Below, in pieces: positions 11,869-23,494 of a DNA stretch of 64,000 bases. The notes beneath the pieces were generated by a model. It was given only the letters and a program-made list of their open reading frames with translations, did not search any database and had not been told where the DNA came from. This stretch comes from Hippasteria phrygiana. Lineage: Eukaryota > Echinodermata > Asteroidea > Valvatida > Goniasteridae. Each line of letters starts with the position of its first letter. Position 1 is the first letter of the stretch. The stretch covers positions 1,178,001-1,242,000 of the forward strand of contig JAZGUH010000564.1 of the NCBI GenBank assembly GCA_037893225.1, read 5' to 3'. The position numbers were made by a program, and so were the translations under genes.

Positions 11869-12535
11869 ATGGCAGCTCGAGGCCGTTATCACAGGATACC
11901 TAATGTCGATCGACGTCGGTTGATTGAGGCCTTAACAGACAGGACTACTTGGAACTGGCTGACAATCTTGGCATAAAACGTCAGACAGCGATATCGATTG
12001 TGGCTACATTCCTCCGAACTGGAAGAACAGAGCAACTTCCCAGATGGACGAAGATATGAGACACCACTTGGAAGAAATATTGGATGCGAACCCTCTCCTC
12101 ACCTTAGTCCAGATGAGGCAAAGCCTGAGGGAAAATCTCCCGGACAAGCCAGAAGTGTCTACATCCACCATTGCCAGGACGCTGGATGGGATGTTGGTGA
12201 CCCTCAAGTTAGCAGAAGATGTTCCCGTGAACAGAAACTCACCGCGTGTCCTCCAGCAGCGCGTTCAGTACGGTGAGTGGTTTCTGGAGCATGGCGTGCT
12301 CGGAAATTGCGTCTTCATAGACGAGACGGGATACAACGTTTGGACGAGGCGTACCCAGGGGAGGGCTCATCGCGGCTTTCCTGCGAGAAGAGTGGTTGAA
12401 GGGCAGAGGGGGCGCAACTGCAATGTAACATTTGCTGTATCTGCTGGTGTCGGCCTCGTGCATCACCAAATCGCTTTCGCGACCGTGACGAGGGAAATCT
12501 TTGAGCAGTTCCTCGCAGCCACGGTAGCCGAGTGA
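11869..12535 (+). pseudogene. IS630/Tc1-like transposase fragment
   Basis: The N-terminal MAARGRYHRIPNVDRRRL and the helix-turn-helix region (ELADNLGIKRQTAISIV) are in one frame up to a frameshift. The DDE part then reads PEVSTSTIARTLDGML and VFIDETGYNVWTRRTQGRAH, with the Asp of the second-helix DET block. At least two frameshifts lie between 11,950 and 12,060. The protein stops at ATVAE, well before the DNARCH-type block, where Gypsy-2 pol begins at 12,532, so the C-terminal third and the last catalytic residues are missing. Confidence 0.8.
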
Positions 12536-15317
12536 TGACCAAGCCAATGGTCACTGTGGCCATCAATAACAGTCCTGTACAAGCAGTGATAGATACAGGT
12601 GCATCAGTTATGTTGATGAGTCTCAACACCTTCAACACCCTGCAACCTCGTCCCCAGCTCCATGCACGCACAATCCCAGTATACGCGTATGGAAGCAACA
12701 CACCACTTGAGATCATGGGATCTTTTGTAGCACGAGTAGGCTACAAATCCTCAACGGTCACGAGCCCTGTGTTTGTCACACCTCGCACTGCTGACACGCT
12801 CCTGAACTTTGACACAGCATCAGCCCTTGGACTTGTAAACATTGCATACAACCTGCAGTCCGATCACATCGTGGCCTCCTCTGATCTGTTTGTGTCGTAT
12901 GCAGATCGCTTCCAAGGCATTGGTAAGATGAAATCATTCCGATGCAAACTTCATGTAGACGACTCAGTTGTCCCCGTTGCTCTACCACATCGCCGCATAC
13001 CATTTCATTTGCGCAAACAAGTAGAACAAGAACTTGACAGGTTGCTCAAATTTGACATCATTGAGCCCGTTCATGGCATACCGACGCCCTGGGTGTCACC
13101 TATCACAGTAGTCAAGAAACAGCACAAACCTGAGGAAATCCGAATCTGCGTTGACATGCGTAACGTCAATCACGCCATCAAACGGGAACGTCATATCACC
13201 CCTACCGTCGATGACATCATCATCGCACTCAATGGTGCCTCAACATTCAGCAAACTTGACCTGAACTCGGGGTACCATCAAGTTGAGCTAGACCCTGAAT
13301 CGCGTCAATACACCGTCTTTTCTACCCACGTTGGGTTATTCAGATACAAGCGTCTGAACTTTGGCCTATCATCAGCTGCCGAAATCTTCCAGCATGCCAT
13401 CCAAGCCACCCTACGCGATCTGCAAGGTGTCATAAACATCAGCGATGACATTCTTGTGTTTGGTAGTACACAAGAAGAACATGACAATCGTCTTAAGGCC
13501 TGTCTCCAACGCCTGCGTGAGGCCAACCTCACTCTGAATCGTGACAAGTGTCAATTCAGCGTCCAACAAGTCCGCTACTTCGGACACATGTTCTCCGCCA
13601 GCGGAATTGCTCCAGACCCTCAAAAAATCCGAGCAATCCAATCTATCCCAGAGCCTCAGAACGTCTCTGAGCTACGCAGCTTCCTCGGTATGGTAAACTA
13701 CTGTGGTCGTTTCATTCATGACCTTGCAACCATATCATCTCCCTTACGTGACCTGACCAAAGCTGCCACACCATGGGAATGGACTACTGCACAGTCCAGT
13801 GCATTTACACTAATCAAGCAACGCATGACCGAATGCTGTACCATGGCCTACTTCAATCCCACTCACAAAACTGAACTACTCGTCGACGCTAGTCCAGTGG
13901 GATTAGGCGCTATCCTCACACAATGCGACTCTCGCAACAACACATCCGTTGTGGCTCTTGCTAGCAGAGCCCTTACTCCAGTTGAACAACGATACTCGCA
14001 AACTGAACGCGAAGCACTAGCCATAACCTGGGCAGTCACCCACTTTCATCTGTACCTGTACGGTGGCCCATTTGAGGTCATCACAGATCACAAGCCGCTA
14101 GTCACATTGTTCAATAACTGCAACTCCAAACCTCCTCTTCGTCTTGAGCGCTGGATCCTGAAACTCCAGGCCTATGACCACTCAGTTGTGTATCATCCTG
14201 GCAAACACAACCCAGCTGACTACATGTCGAGACACCCACAGAATGTAACGCAGTCACCTTCTAATGAACAAACCATGGCTGAAGAACATGTCAGCTTCAT
14301 TGCCGATCACTCAGTGCCGAAACACGTCACACGTGCTGAAATCGCCAATGCAACTTCCCTTGATCAGGCTCTCCAACTTTGCATGACTGCAGTTGAACAC
14401 GATAACTGGGATGAAATCCTTGCTAATGCAGACAAACAGCTGAAGGCCGAGCTAACAGGCTTTCACAATGTGCGCGACGAACTCGCAGTGTCTCAAGATC
14501 GCAAACTCCTCATGCGCAATCATCGCCTCGTCATACCTCAAATGCTCCGCAAACGAATTATTGACATCGCACACGAAGGACATCAGGGCATAACCAAAAC
14601 AAAAGCCCTTCTCCGCGAAAAAGTCTGGTTTCCGTCCATTGATCGCATGACTGAGGCTACAATTCGAGATTGTCTCCCTTGTCAAGCAAACACAATCGAA
14701 CATACCAAAGAGCCACTCAAGATGTCACCCCTCCCAACCAGAGCATGGTCAGAAATCAGTATTGATTTTGCTGATCTGCCCACTGGAGAACATTTACTTG
14801 TAGTTATAGATGACTATTCACGCTTCCCAGAAGTAGAAATCGTATCGTCAACATCAGCCCAACAAGTCATCCCCAAACTTGATAGAATCTTCTCAAGTTT
14901 TGGTGTTCCAAACGTCGTCCGCACAGACAATGGTCCCCCATTCAACAGTCGCGAATTCTCCAACTTCGCCAAATACCTTGGATTCGAACACCGCAAAGTC
15001 ACCCCTCGTTGGCCCCAAGCAAACGGTTTAGTTGAACGGTTTATGAAAACTCTGAAACACACATACCGTGCTGCATTCACCGCAAACAAACCATGGAAAC
15101 AGGAACTGTACAACGTAACGCGCATAAAATCACACGCAACTCATCCTACTTCAAGAAGTACGCAGGACCAACACCATCGTACCCTGACAGTGACAATGAC
15201 AGCGACATTGTCACACCCTCCCTGGATACGCCACTGCCTCAGCCAAACCAACCTACACGTCGCAATCCACCCCGCCATCGTCACCCACCTCCACACCTCC
15301 GTGATTTTGTTTCATAA
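12532..15317 (+). pseudogene. Gypsy-2 pol (protease-RT-RNase H-integrase), 5'-truncated
   Basis: A 930-codon open frame with protease (AVIDTGASVMLMS), reverse transcriptase (RICVDMRNVN; catalytic INISDDILVFG, with Ser in place of Tyr/Val before DD), RNase H (ELLVDASPVGLGAIL, TEREALAITWAV, VITDHKPLV) and integrase (GHQGITKTKALL ... CLPCQ; IDFADLP, VVRTDNGPPFNS, ANGLVERFMKTL with D-D-E). No gag or LTR is seen. The frame joins directly to the transposase relic at its 5' end. After KPWKQELYN (about 15,114) the frame shifts and a piece of the integrase tail is deleted; the true C-terminus (RNSSYFKKY ... RRNPPRHRHPPPHL) resumes in another frame and ends at 15,317. Confidence 0.92.
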
Positions 15318-15324
15318 ACTATGA

Positions 15325-16210
15325 TGTCAGAACTCTAAAGCATCATAAACAGAACTGGACACTCATGCTAGGAACTAGACTCGTCCCATATATCTTCATT
15401 TTGTTATGAAATACTCAAATTTATTATCAACCATTCTCCACACATGTTGGCATGTTTTACCTATTTTAAACATGTGGATGTCATACAAACGCTGCTTAGT
15501 TCACAATAATCCTCTCATTCAGATAAGAAGGAAAGAAACATTCTTAAAAGTGTTTTTCTTGTTAAAAACGTTTAGGTACACAAGTTGATTTGTTAAGTTT
15601 TGACGTAGTTAATCAGAGCGAAGATTGCGAAGAAAACAATCTCACTCTGTGCATGCTTCTAATCAGTTAAGCAAAAAACCTCAAATAAGGCTCTAACTTG
15701 GAAAGTATTGAAGTTGAAAGATCCTGCACTTTTATGCCAGACTTCAAGATAAAAGAATTCATATACAGCACAAGCTTTCAATTGAATTTTGGAATTCAGC
15801 AAGGTGGAAAGGGTTGTAGTATTGTAATCATTGGCACTCCATACATTGTAATCATTGGCACTCCATACATTGTACTTGATGACGTCATAGGTCTTAGAGT
15901 GACCTCTGCATAGTTGTGGAATATACATTAACATTATCAGTGAGCCGATAACAGTGTCTGTATTCAATTCTTTCTCAGACTTCGATACCACAGGTGTTTA
16001 CCCTGAAAATTCACTGACAGTGGATCCAAATAAAGCAGTTCACTGACTCATGAGTTGCAGCTTCAATGTATAATTTATTTAATGCTAATTAATCAATCAA
16101 TCACAATCAGGTGAATATAGATCTCCGTTGAAATACTGTTATCCCTATGACAAGCAGAAATGATCCCAGTATCAAATCCCGACAAATCTAAATCCTGGTA
16201 ATCCTGGATT
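15325..16210. other. No gene recognised
   Basis: Probably the 3' remainder of Gypsy-2 plus flank. The only clear feature is a 24-bp tandem duplication (GTAATCATTGGCACTCC...) at about 15,824-15,871. No LTR partner was identified. Confidence 0.4.
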
Positions 16211-16440
16211 ATCCTAGTCCAATCTTGTAATAAATCCTGGAACAAATCCTCGAGAATCCCAGTCCAATCTTGTAATCAATCCCAGAACAAATCCTCGAAA
16301 ATCCCAGTCCAATCTTGTAATAGATCCCAGAACAAATCCTCGAAAATCCCAGTCCAATCTTGTAATAGATCCCAGAACAAATCCTCGAAAATCCCAGTCC
16401 AATCTTGTAATAGATCCCAGAACAAATCCTCGAAAATCCC
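16211..16440. repeat. 45-bp tandem repeat, about 5 copies
   Basis: The unit begins ATCCCAGTCCAATCTTGTAA and ends GAACAAATCCTCGAAA. Copies are spaced 45 bp (for example TAGATCCCAG at 16,321, 16,366 and 16,411). The multiple of three keeps a minus-strand frame open (DWDFRGFVLGSITRL repeats), which is not evidence of a gene. Confidence 0.95.
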
Positions 16441-19400
16441 CTATTGATATAAAATATAATTCATTGATTTAGCCTCTTTCCACAATGAATTTCTAGTATA
16501 AATAATGTGTAAACAGATATTGTTCATCCAAATTCTAGGGTATATAACTCACCCAGACCGGATTATCTATGCTGCACGCTGCCCTCTCTCAGCTTGCTCT
16601 TCCACGATGCTAGCGGACCCTAGCAACGGTGCAACCTATGTACGTGCAAATCAACAACGTACTGTGTGTTATGTGAACAATGCATAGACATTTCACTGTG
16701 TGTGAGCCAAAACTCATCATCCACTTATCACAGAAAGCGAGCAAAATCTCTCGAAATGAAAGTGTCCAAACTCTCATACCTGCACTAACTTGCTCCTTAA
16801 CCAAGCGCGGACAGATCACTCCACAAGAATGGTGACCCTGCAATGACGAGACTCCTCAAAAGCAAACGCAAACTTTGATCTCAAAAAGTTGTCAACTTCT
16901 GTTCGGAAAAGCGTGGGGAGAGAGAGGACTAGTGCGCATGCGCAACCGGCCACATCAGAATACTGTTATGTTACTCCGCATGGTAAACTCTCAACATTCT
17001 GTATGCATAACAACGTGGCAATACGAGTCTATTCTCATGATCATATTATACAATCATGAATGAAAACTATTGTAGCATTAATGCAAATTCCATTTTCTGT
17101 TGATTTGGCACGCCATAGGTTTTTTTTAGCAGAGCCGCATGCGCAGTGCAGGCAGCATGGACGATGCATGCGAGCTGGATGGGGCCGTGCGTAAGTTGGC
17201 ACGGCGTCTGTTGTATTGTGGAGCTTGATGCGGCAGGACCACTTGCGGAGCGACGCGCGATTCAGCGAGAGGCGCTATAGTGAGTATATGCGCCTACCTA
17301 TTACTAGCGTGGGGCATATGCGGGAGGCGCTGCAGCGTGGCAGAGGCGCCTGAGCGTGCATAGGAGCACAGGCGAATACTGCTGGATCGTAGCTGGTCGT
17401 GGAGGCGACCCATTCGCCTCACGACACATACTTGTAGGGGCAACTGCTAATTAAGGAGCTGCTCTCTCGGGGGGGAGGCGCTATAGGCTAGCGGAAGTCG
17501 CGTGTGCCGTTTAGACTAGTTATCAGCACTAGGCGCTTGGGAGGCGTCTAGGAGGCGTTATAGATAAACACAGCATAAGGTCAATTGAAGCAAAAGGAGG
17601 CAATAAAGAAGATCCCTTTCCCAACTATTGATTTATTGATTTCTAGAATAAACATTGAAGAACTGATTCCCTTGTCCTCTAATTTATAATTATTGGTCCG
17701 TGTCCAGTGTTATTTATACTGTCCGAGAGTGAGAGTACCCGGTACAAGTTCTGCGTACTCGGCGGTAGGTTTCCGGCAAACGGACCTGCACTTTAGCGCT
17801 AGGAGTATTCGAGTAACCGACGAATCTTTGCTGAAGGCAACCAACGGCAATTGTAATTGTGTAAAGAAACAACTTCCGCCACACTATTTAAGGATTATGA
17901 TAACTCATAAATCGCATACCCTTACATATATGATGAAAATAAGCACTGTGTGAACATAACATGCACATTAAATTAGTTAAATGAAAAACAAAATCTAAAC
18001 ATGAAACACGTGTATGAAAGAACATTATCAGTAAACACTTAAAAAGTTATAAAAAAAGATGTAAAAGAAAGAAAATATGAACTACATGAGCAATGTTTAT
18101 CTGAAAAGAAAGATTAAAACAAGTCTAAAAAAGACAACTGAAGAAAAATATATATAAACCAATAAAAGACATGCATTAAGACATGACCTGAAAAAACACT
18201 GGCTTGGGTGGGTGGGGGTTGGGGGTGATGGTTGGGGAGAGATGGAATAATGACCCCCATGTGTTCACAAAGGAATACCGGTATAACTCCCATTGTGAGA
18301 ATAGGGGAAGTTCACTGCCAACCCCTCCCCCTGCCTTCATAATGCGTTATACTGTATGTTGTCCTGATCGTTCTTATTTGAATGCTAGATGTGCTAAGAA
18401 GCACGCCTGAAAACGAAATAGAAAACCTAAATCGGGCCGAAATCTAAGGTCAAGCAAACTGGCACGAATTTGAATGACGGATGTGTATTGCCAAATTGAT
18501 TGACATTTTGACTAATTTGAATACGTTGTCGTTCAAAACTGAATGCAATTTGATGAAGATGAATGATCTGGAGTTTAAAATTGAACCGTGAGAACAGCAG
18601 GTTTACAAAAATCACTCGAACTTCAATGACATATATCGAATATGCCCGCTATTTTGACGAAATTGGCAGGGAAAACCTATATTAAAACCACTGTAAAAAT
18701 TCAATTTTCTTGTCTGACATGTTTCTTCTATTTTTTTTTGTTCGAACAGCTGGGAAACCTATGGTTGTCAGAAATTTAAAAAAAGAATGGCCCCCATCTT
18801 GAAAATAAAAAAATAGAAAGCCCCTTCTTTCTTTCTTTAAAGAAAATGCCTAGATGCTAAATAAACATGGGTTTTTTTTAATGCAAAAAGGAGAAAATTT
18901 AACAATGTCATAAAAATAAACAAATCATAGTAATTCAAAACACAGCAGGCCTCATTTGTGTTGTGCCATGAACTGCAAACAATTTGTATTTCTTGCATAT
19001 TTGTGAGTTAATCATAATCGGTAAATCAAATACATAAAATTGAGTTAAAGCTTTTCGAGTCTGACATAAAAGGTGGACTTTTTATAATCAAGAAAAAGAC
19101 TTTCATCCCCAGCACACTGATTTAAACAACCTACATGTACAGCACTGTAGGTGTACAGAAAATCAGGTGTGCTGAAAATACAGAATTCAGGCGCTGATCC
19201 GGTAGGCGGGGGTCAGAAACCCCCTGCTCGTTGCCATTTTTTTTTGCTTGTAGGGGCCTACGCCTAAAGCAAAGCAGAAACCCTACAGGTCTTATTTTGC
19301 CTATGGGTAAGAACAAAACAAAGAGGTTAAATGGCGCCACCAACGGTAAGAAAGTGTGTCAGAGCCCCCCACCCCTTGAAAAAAAAATTCGCAGACGAAA

Positions 19401-19800
19401 CATTTTGGGAGTCACCTTTCTGGGCAAATTTCAGTACCCCCCCCCCCCCCCCCCCGCAAACAATCCTGGATCTGCCCCTGGAATTAGTTACAAATTAAGT
19501 CCAAACCCAAGCCTTTTTTTGTATAATTGTGTCTATGTTCAGCATACCGTCTTTTCAAACACTTATAACTGCTGTTCATTGTTTAAAATCTGTAGGCATT
19601 TGAGAGACTCCTCTTTAGGGTCGTCAGGACATTACTAATTTAAAATTATGTAAAATGTTGAACACCACAGTCCTGTTAAGACTAATTGCAACTGTAGTAC
19701 CTCGGTTCACTTTTTGTGTCAGACTCATTCAGATAATTTCCAAAGATATTTAGTGGTGATTTCAGTATTCTATTTTATGGGTTGTACAAATTATTTGTTG
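16441..19800. other. No gene; GC-rich block with GAGGCG repeats
   Basis: 17,100-17,560 is unusually G+C-rich and repeats GGGAGGCGCTATAG-like and GGAGGCGTTATAG-like words. GTGCGCATGCGCAACC at about 16,930 matches the NRF-1 type palindrome. This could be an unmethylated promoter-like island, but no coding exon was recognised on either side. The rest, including a poly-C run at 19,438-19,456, holds nothing I can assign. Confidence 0.4.
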
Positions 19801-19825
19801 CCTTTTTCACATTTCAGATAACAAG

Positions 19826-20890
19826 ATGAGTCTCCGAATAAGACTTCGTTCATCCGTTCGGGGAAAAGCTCAACAGATGACCTGTGACAATGCAGAAATT
19901 CCAAAAAGTAAAAGAGCCCAATATATAAAAACATACAGAGCAAAAATGAGAGAATTAAGACATGGGCAATGGCAGCAGTTTATGGCAGATAAGGCAGGAC
20001 GTGCTCGTCACTATCGACGAAACTTATCTGAAGACCAACAAAAAAGCTAGTAATGAAAAGGCTAAATTAAGGATGAGCACACTGCGCAAGAAGAAGAAGA
20101 TGGAGTCAAAACCAGAAGAAAAAGGAAAAAGCCATCGACGAGATCAGGAGCAGATAAGAAAGCACTTCAGCGCCAAAGATGGATGATCAATAAGCAAATT
20201 TAAAGATCCAAACTCTCCAACCAGAAAAGAAGACGAATATGGGAGAAAGATGGTCATGGATTTTGCAGAAAACTTTGGTTGTCTAAACCAAAATGAGGTT
20301 CAGAGTGCACACTGGTTTCAAGTTCAAGTGACCATTCATCCGATGGTTTGTTCCTACAGATGTAGTGTCTGCAATGCAGAGAAACCAGTGAGAGAGGCAG
20401 TCATAATTATCTCTGAAGATATGACCCACGATTCAAATGCTGTTTTCTACTTTACTAGAGTTGTTGTCCACCACCTTCAACAAGTCAGACAACTCAAGAT
20501 AGCACGATTGATCCAGTTTTCTGACGGTTGTGGTGCACAGTACAAATCTCGCACACCATTTGCTGACATATCCCATGCTTCAGAAGATCTAGATATTATA
20601 CAAGTGGAATGAATTTGTTTGGTTCCTGTCATGGGAAAAATCCCTGTGATGGCGAAGGAGGTATCATAAAAAAAATGCAGCATCAAGGGCCATCAAGTCA
20701 GATGACAGCATTCAGATTAATAGTGCAGAGGCCATGTTCAACTTTTGCAAAAGAAAGCTCAGCAAAGGGTCCTTAACAGAAAGCGGCAAGTGCAACCATT
20801 CCAGGAGGTCCTTCTACTTGGTAAGCAAGGGTGACATAGAGAGAAACCGACCAAAGCGGACGGGTGTAGCAACTCTTCGAGGCACTAGAA
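19826..20890 (+). pseudogene. Relic of a transposase-like ORF, family unassigned
   Basis: The N-terminal part (19,826-20,186) is Lys/Arg-rich (AQYIKTYRAKMRELRHGQW) with a frameshift at 20,045. The main domain (20,250-20,890) has VMDFAENFGC, WFQVQVTIHP, a CSVCNAEK zinc-like pair, SEDMTHDSNAV, IQFSDGCGAQYKS and GSCHGKNPCDGEGG. Regularly spaced Asp residues in FAEN, SED and SDGCGAQYKS suggest an RNase H-fold nuclease, and the overall look is that of a multicopy invertebrate transposon protein. Frameshifts near 20,610 and 20,690 break it. It ends at about 20,890, where Polinton sequence in the opposite orientation begins. Confidence 0.6.
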
Positions 20891-22275
20891 TCAAGTATAA
20901 CCCGGGGCTTATCACAAAGTTTAACGAACTTCTAGCGTACTGTAAAGAATCTTGAAATCTAGCGATAGAAGCCTCTAGATCCGTAGGACTATCGATGACG
21001 TCTTCTACCATATTTTCAAATTGTCTTTGCGCGTCCAACCCAGTACCCGGCGTTAGGATACTCGTTTTTGTTTGAGCTTGCGCACCAAGTATGGCGTACA
21101 CGTACGTTCTCACGCTTTCGTTGATTTTTTTCTATACCCACGTCTGTAAACGAGCTCGTTCGAGGTATAAACATTTGCCACCCTTGTGCAACGTCCGCGG
21201 ATTGTCTGATCCACGAAACTGTGTATCTACTATAATGATACGCGTCACCCGACTCGGCAAATCCCATGTAGGTAGCGCCGGGATATTTCTGCCAATCATA
21301 TTCAACCTCTGTCACGTTGAGCTCGTGCGAGTCGTAATCTCCACCAGGTACTGGTATATATTTATAAGAGCCCATATTATCGTAATAATAATTATGCGGT
21401 ACCTAATCCTCCAGAAGTTAAGTCTACAATCTGTTTAAAACTCACGTTTGGATCGACTTGAAAGTGTCGACAAGTACTAGTATAAGCGCTGTGATCGATG
21501 TTATTGTCGAAGTCGTAAAATTTATTATCACCTGGAACTGGACACTTTAGATAGTAAAGTATCTTTCTGATTGTAAAATACGCGTGATTGTTTCATCCAC
21601 GTGACCGTATACTTACTAAAATGATACGAGTCACCCGACTCTCCAAATCCCATGTAGGTGGCATCGGGGTATCTCACGGGGTCAAGATCGATCTTTCGAG
21701 AGTCATAATTTCTACCCGGTACCGGAAAATATTGATGCGACCCCAAATTATCGTATTAGTGCGTACCTAATCCTTTAGAAGTTAAGTCTACAGTCTGTTT
21801 AAAACTTACGTTTTGATTTAATTAGAAGTGTCGACAAGTAATTGACATAAGCGTTATGATCGATGTTATTGTCGAGATCGTTGAATATATTATCACCGGG
21901 AACTGGACACTTTAGATAGTAAAGTATCTTTCTGATTGTAAAATACTCGTGAAATGTGAATAAAGCCGACAATACTGGATTTTTATGATTCAACAAATCG
22001 AATCCTACGCCACAACCTGAAGTTGCGCACCAAACTGCAAAGTTGAGTTGATTTTGATAAAACGTCATGGGGTCAGATGCATAGCGTAGTACTTGTTCGT
22101 CGTGTTTTACGTCAGACATAATATAATCGCTAAACAAATCTACGAAATTAGTGTTAAAAGATTTGTTGGTGTTGGCGTTTACGATGATGGTAAGGTGACT
22201 CAAGTTCATCGGTGAGACAATCCTCGAACGAACTGCTTCGTTCTTGTCGGATAATTTAGAAATCTTATCGCTCAC
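20890..22275 (-). pseudogene. Polinton-associated gene of unknown role, with internal duplication
   Basis: A minus-strand protein starting MSDKISKLSDKNEAVRSRIV at 22,275, with NLSHLTIIVNANTNK, NFAVWCATSGCGVGFD, YFTIRKILYYLKCPVPGD, then YPGATYMGFAESGDAYHY and FIPRTSSFTDVG, ending in GTGLDAQRQFENMVEDVI. It lies 3' of the Polinton polymerase on the same strand, as structural or late genes of Polintons and adintoviruses do, but I cannot assign it to the capsid, penton or another named gene. A block of about 365 bp is tandemly duplicated within it (GACACTTTAG at 21,541 and 21,906). The two copies have diverged and each carries frameshifts, so it is a pseudogene. Confidence 0.55.
21480..22210. repeat. 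About 365-bp tandem duplication inside the Polinton gene
   Basis: Two diverged copies share words such as GATAGTAAAGTATCTTTCTG (21,550 and 21,915) and GACTTAACTTCT on the minus strand, at an offset of about 365 bp. Both encode the same protein block (FTIRKILYYLKCPVPGD through MGFGESGDSYHF or MGFAESGDAYHY). Confidence 0.75.
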
Positions 22276-22406
22276 GCTTTGCGTTCGTTTATCGCGACCT
22301 AATTAGCTAGATTTACGATATCTTTGGCATTTTTAGTAAACTGTTATTGGCGTTTAAAATTTGAGTAATTCGTGAATCCATTTGTATTATATAAAACAAT
22401 AATAAA

Positions 22407-23048
22407 ATGGAGTCGCACGTTTTTGAAATGAGTGAAAGTAAAAAAACGTTTGAGTTTAAACAACGCAACGTTTACCGTGAGTTTGTATAATATACTTGAT
22501 GATGCAAAAATAAGATATCACAAAGTCAATCCCGGTCCACCTTCCGTAAATATTGTATCGGGTAGAATTTCGGTTCCAACCGGAAGGTACGATATCAATT
22601 GGTTTCTATATACATAATGTAAATTATAATTTTTGGAAGTTTCTGTAGACAGGTTTGCGCAAAAATTATTTATTAGTATTATATCAGAAAATTATTACTT
22701 AAATTTCGATCCAATAATTTGATCCACGGTGTAGATTACGTAGGAAATTACAATATGAATCTTATCAAAAATATGTTTATACATTGCGATCAGCTATCCA
22801 CTCGAGATAATTTCTACAATGGGCAGCGTACAAACGTGTTGGACACTGTACCGTTAGTCGCGAATGGGAATGCGAGCGATATTGAATTAAATCACATTAT
22901 TTATATAAAAAAAAGAAAATTAATCCCTCACAGACTCGTCAGCTCTAAGATAAACCAACTCAGCTTTAGCGTCCGGGATTCTTGCGGTGAGTTGATTGAT
23001 AATCATGGGAAAAAAATTGTCTTTCACGTAGAGGTTATGAAAGGATGA
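22407..23048 (+). pseudogene. Polinton gene on the opposite strand (structural-protein candidate)
   Basis: ATG at 22,407 (MESHVFEMSESKKTFEFKQ) breaks after 27 codons. A second frame carries VNPGPPSVNIVSGRISVPTG, and after a gap 22,719-23,048 reads NMFIHCDQLSTRDNFYNGQR and ends SFSVRDSCGELIDNHGKKI..VEV. The ending, a beta-rich stretch with SVRD-GELID-GKKI, resembles the last strands of jelly-roll virion proteins of Polinton-like viruses, but this is a look-alike call only. TATATAAAA lies at 22,388-22,396. It diverges from the gene at 20.9-22.3 kb and converges on the Cys-rich gene at 23.1 kb. Confidence 0.45.
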
Positions 23049-23074
23049 TTTAAAAAAAATCTTGTTAGGAGATC

Positions 23075-23490
23075 CTAATTTTTTCTATTACAATTGGTAC
23101 AATTACCGTTCTTAGAAAAAGTACCGCGACCGCAGGCATTACAGGGCTCCATGGCTCTACCGTGTATTTTAAAACGATGTGTGTGTAAAGCGCAATACAA
23201 CTGATTAGACTTGGCGACTTGACTATTACAACGATTCAAGCTACCGCAAAGTAACCAAGAACATCGACGTTCTTGCGGATTAAATTTTATATCGAGCTCT
23301 TGTATAACTCTTTTATGCCTAGTTCTAGCTAGGGATTCGATGCGTTGTAACCGCTGTCTAGTTGTACCTTTGACTCGGTTCCACGACCGCAAATTAAACA
23401 CGGTTTAGGCGCTTGATCGCGTCTGCTAAAATGTTCGATACACCACCGGGCTCCATCGTTTTCGCACGTAGTTAGCTTTCCAATGTTTAA
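23075..23490 (-). pseudogene. Cys-rich zinc-ribbon protein downstream of PolB
   Basis: A small protein with two CxxCGRGT knuckles: KPCLICGRGTESKV near its start (about 23,390) and EPCNACGRGTFSKNGNCTNC at its end, plus a middle CSWLLCGSLNRC...YCALHTHRF cluster. The parts are in two frames, with a frameshift near 23,390. It sits immediately 3' of the polymerase on the same strand, so it is probably a Polinton gene, perhaps a nucleic-acid-binding protein. Function unknown. Confidence 0.5.
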
Positions 23491-23494
23491 CCAC

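Larger units (their letters stand above)
11396..18679. mobile_element. Candidate TA-flanked inverted-repeat element (composite)
   Basis: The left end TAGGTTTTCCCGTCCAATTT and the reverse complement of the right end TAGGTTTTCCCTGCCAATTT continue together for about 30 bp (to CGTCAAAATAGC). Both are flanked by TA, as in Tc1/mariner/IS630 insertions. A relic IS630/Tc1-like transposase starts about 470 bp inside the left end, which fits. Variants of CAATTTNGTC recur inside both ends. The 7.3-kb span is inflated by a Gypsy relic at 12.5-15.3 kb. The pairing of the ends is an inference from about 30 bp of identity. Confidence 0.5.

Noticed and set aside
16214..16402. Minus-strand frame with DWDFRGFVLG repeats
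   Set aside because: Product of a 45-bp tandem repeat, which is a multiple of three.
21799..21830. Splice donor (AAAACGTAAGTTTT) in the Polinton gene
   Set aside because: The duplicated copy reads through the same place as coding sequence, so the GTAAGT is more simply a mutated coding stretch.
22388..22396. TATATAAAA as a functional TATA box for the ATG at 22,407
   Set aside because: Only 11 bp from the ATG, too close for a normal start site. Mentioned in the gene entry but not called as a promoter.
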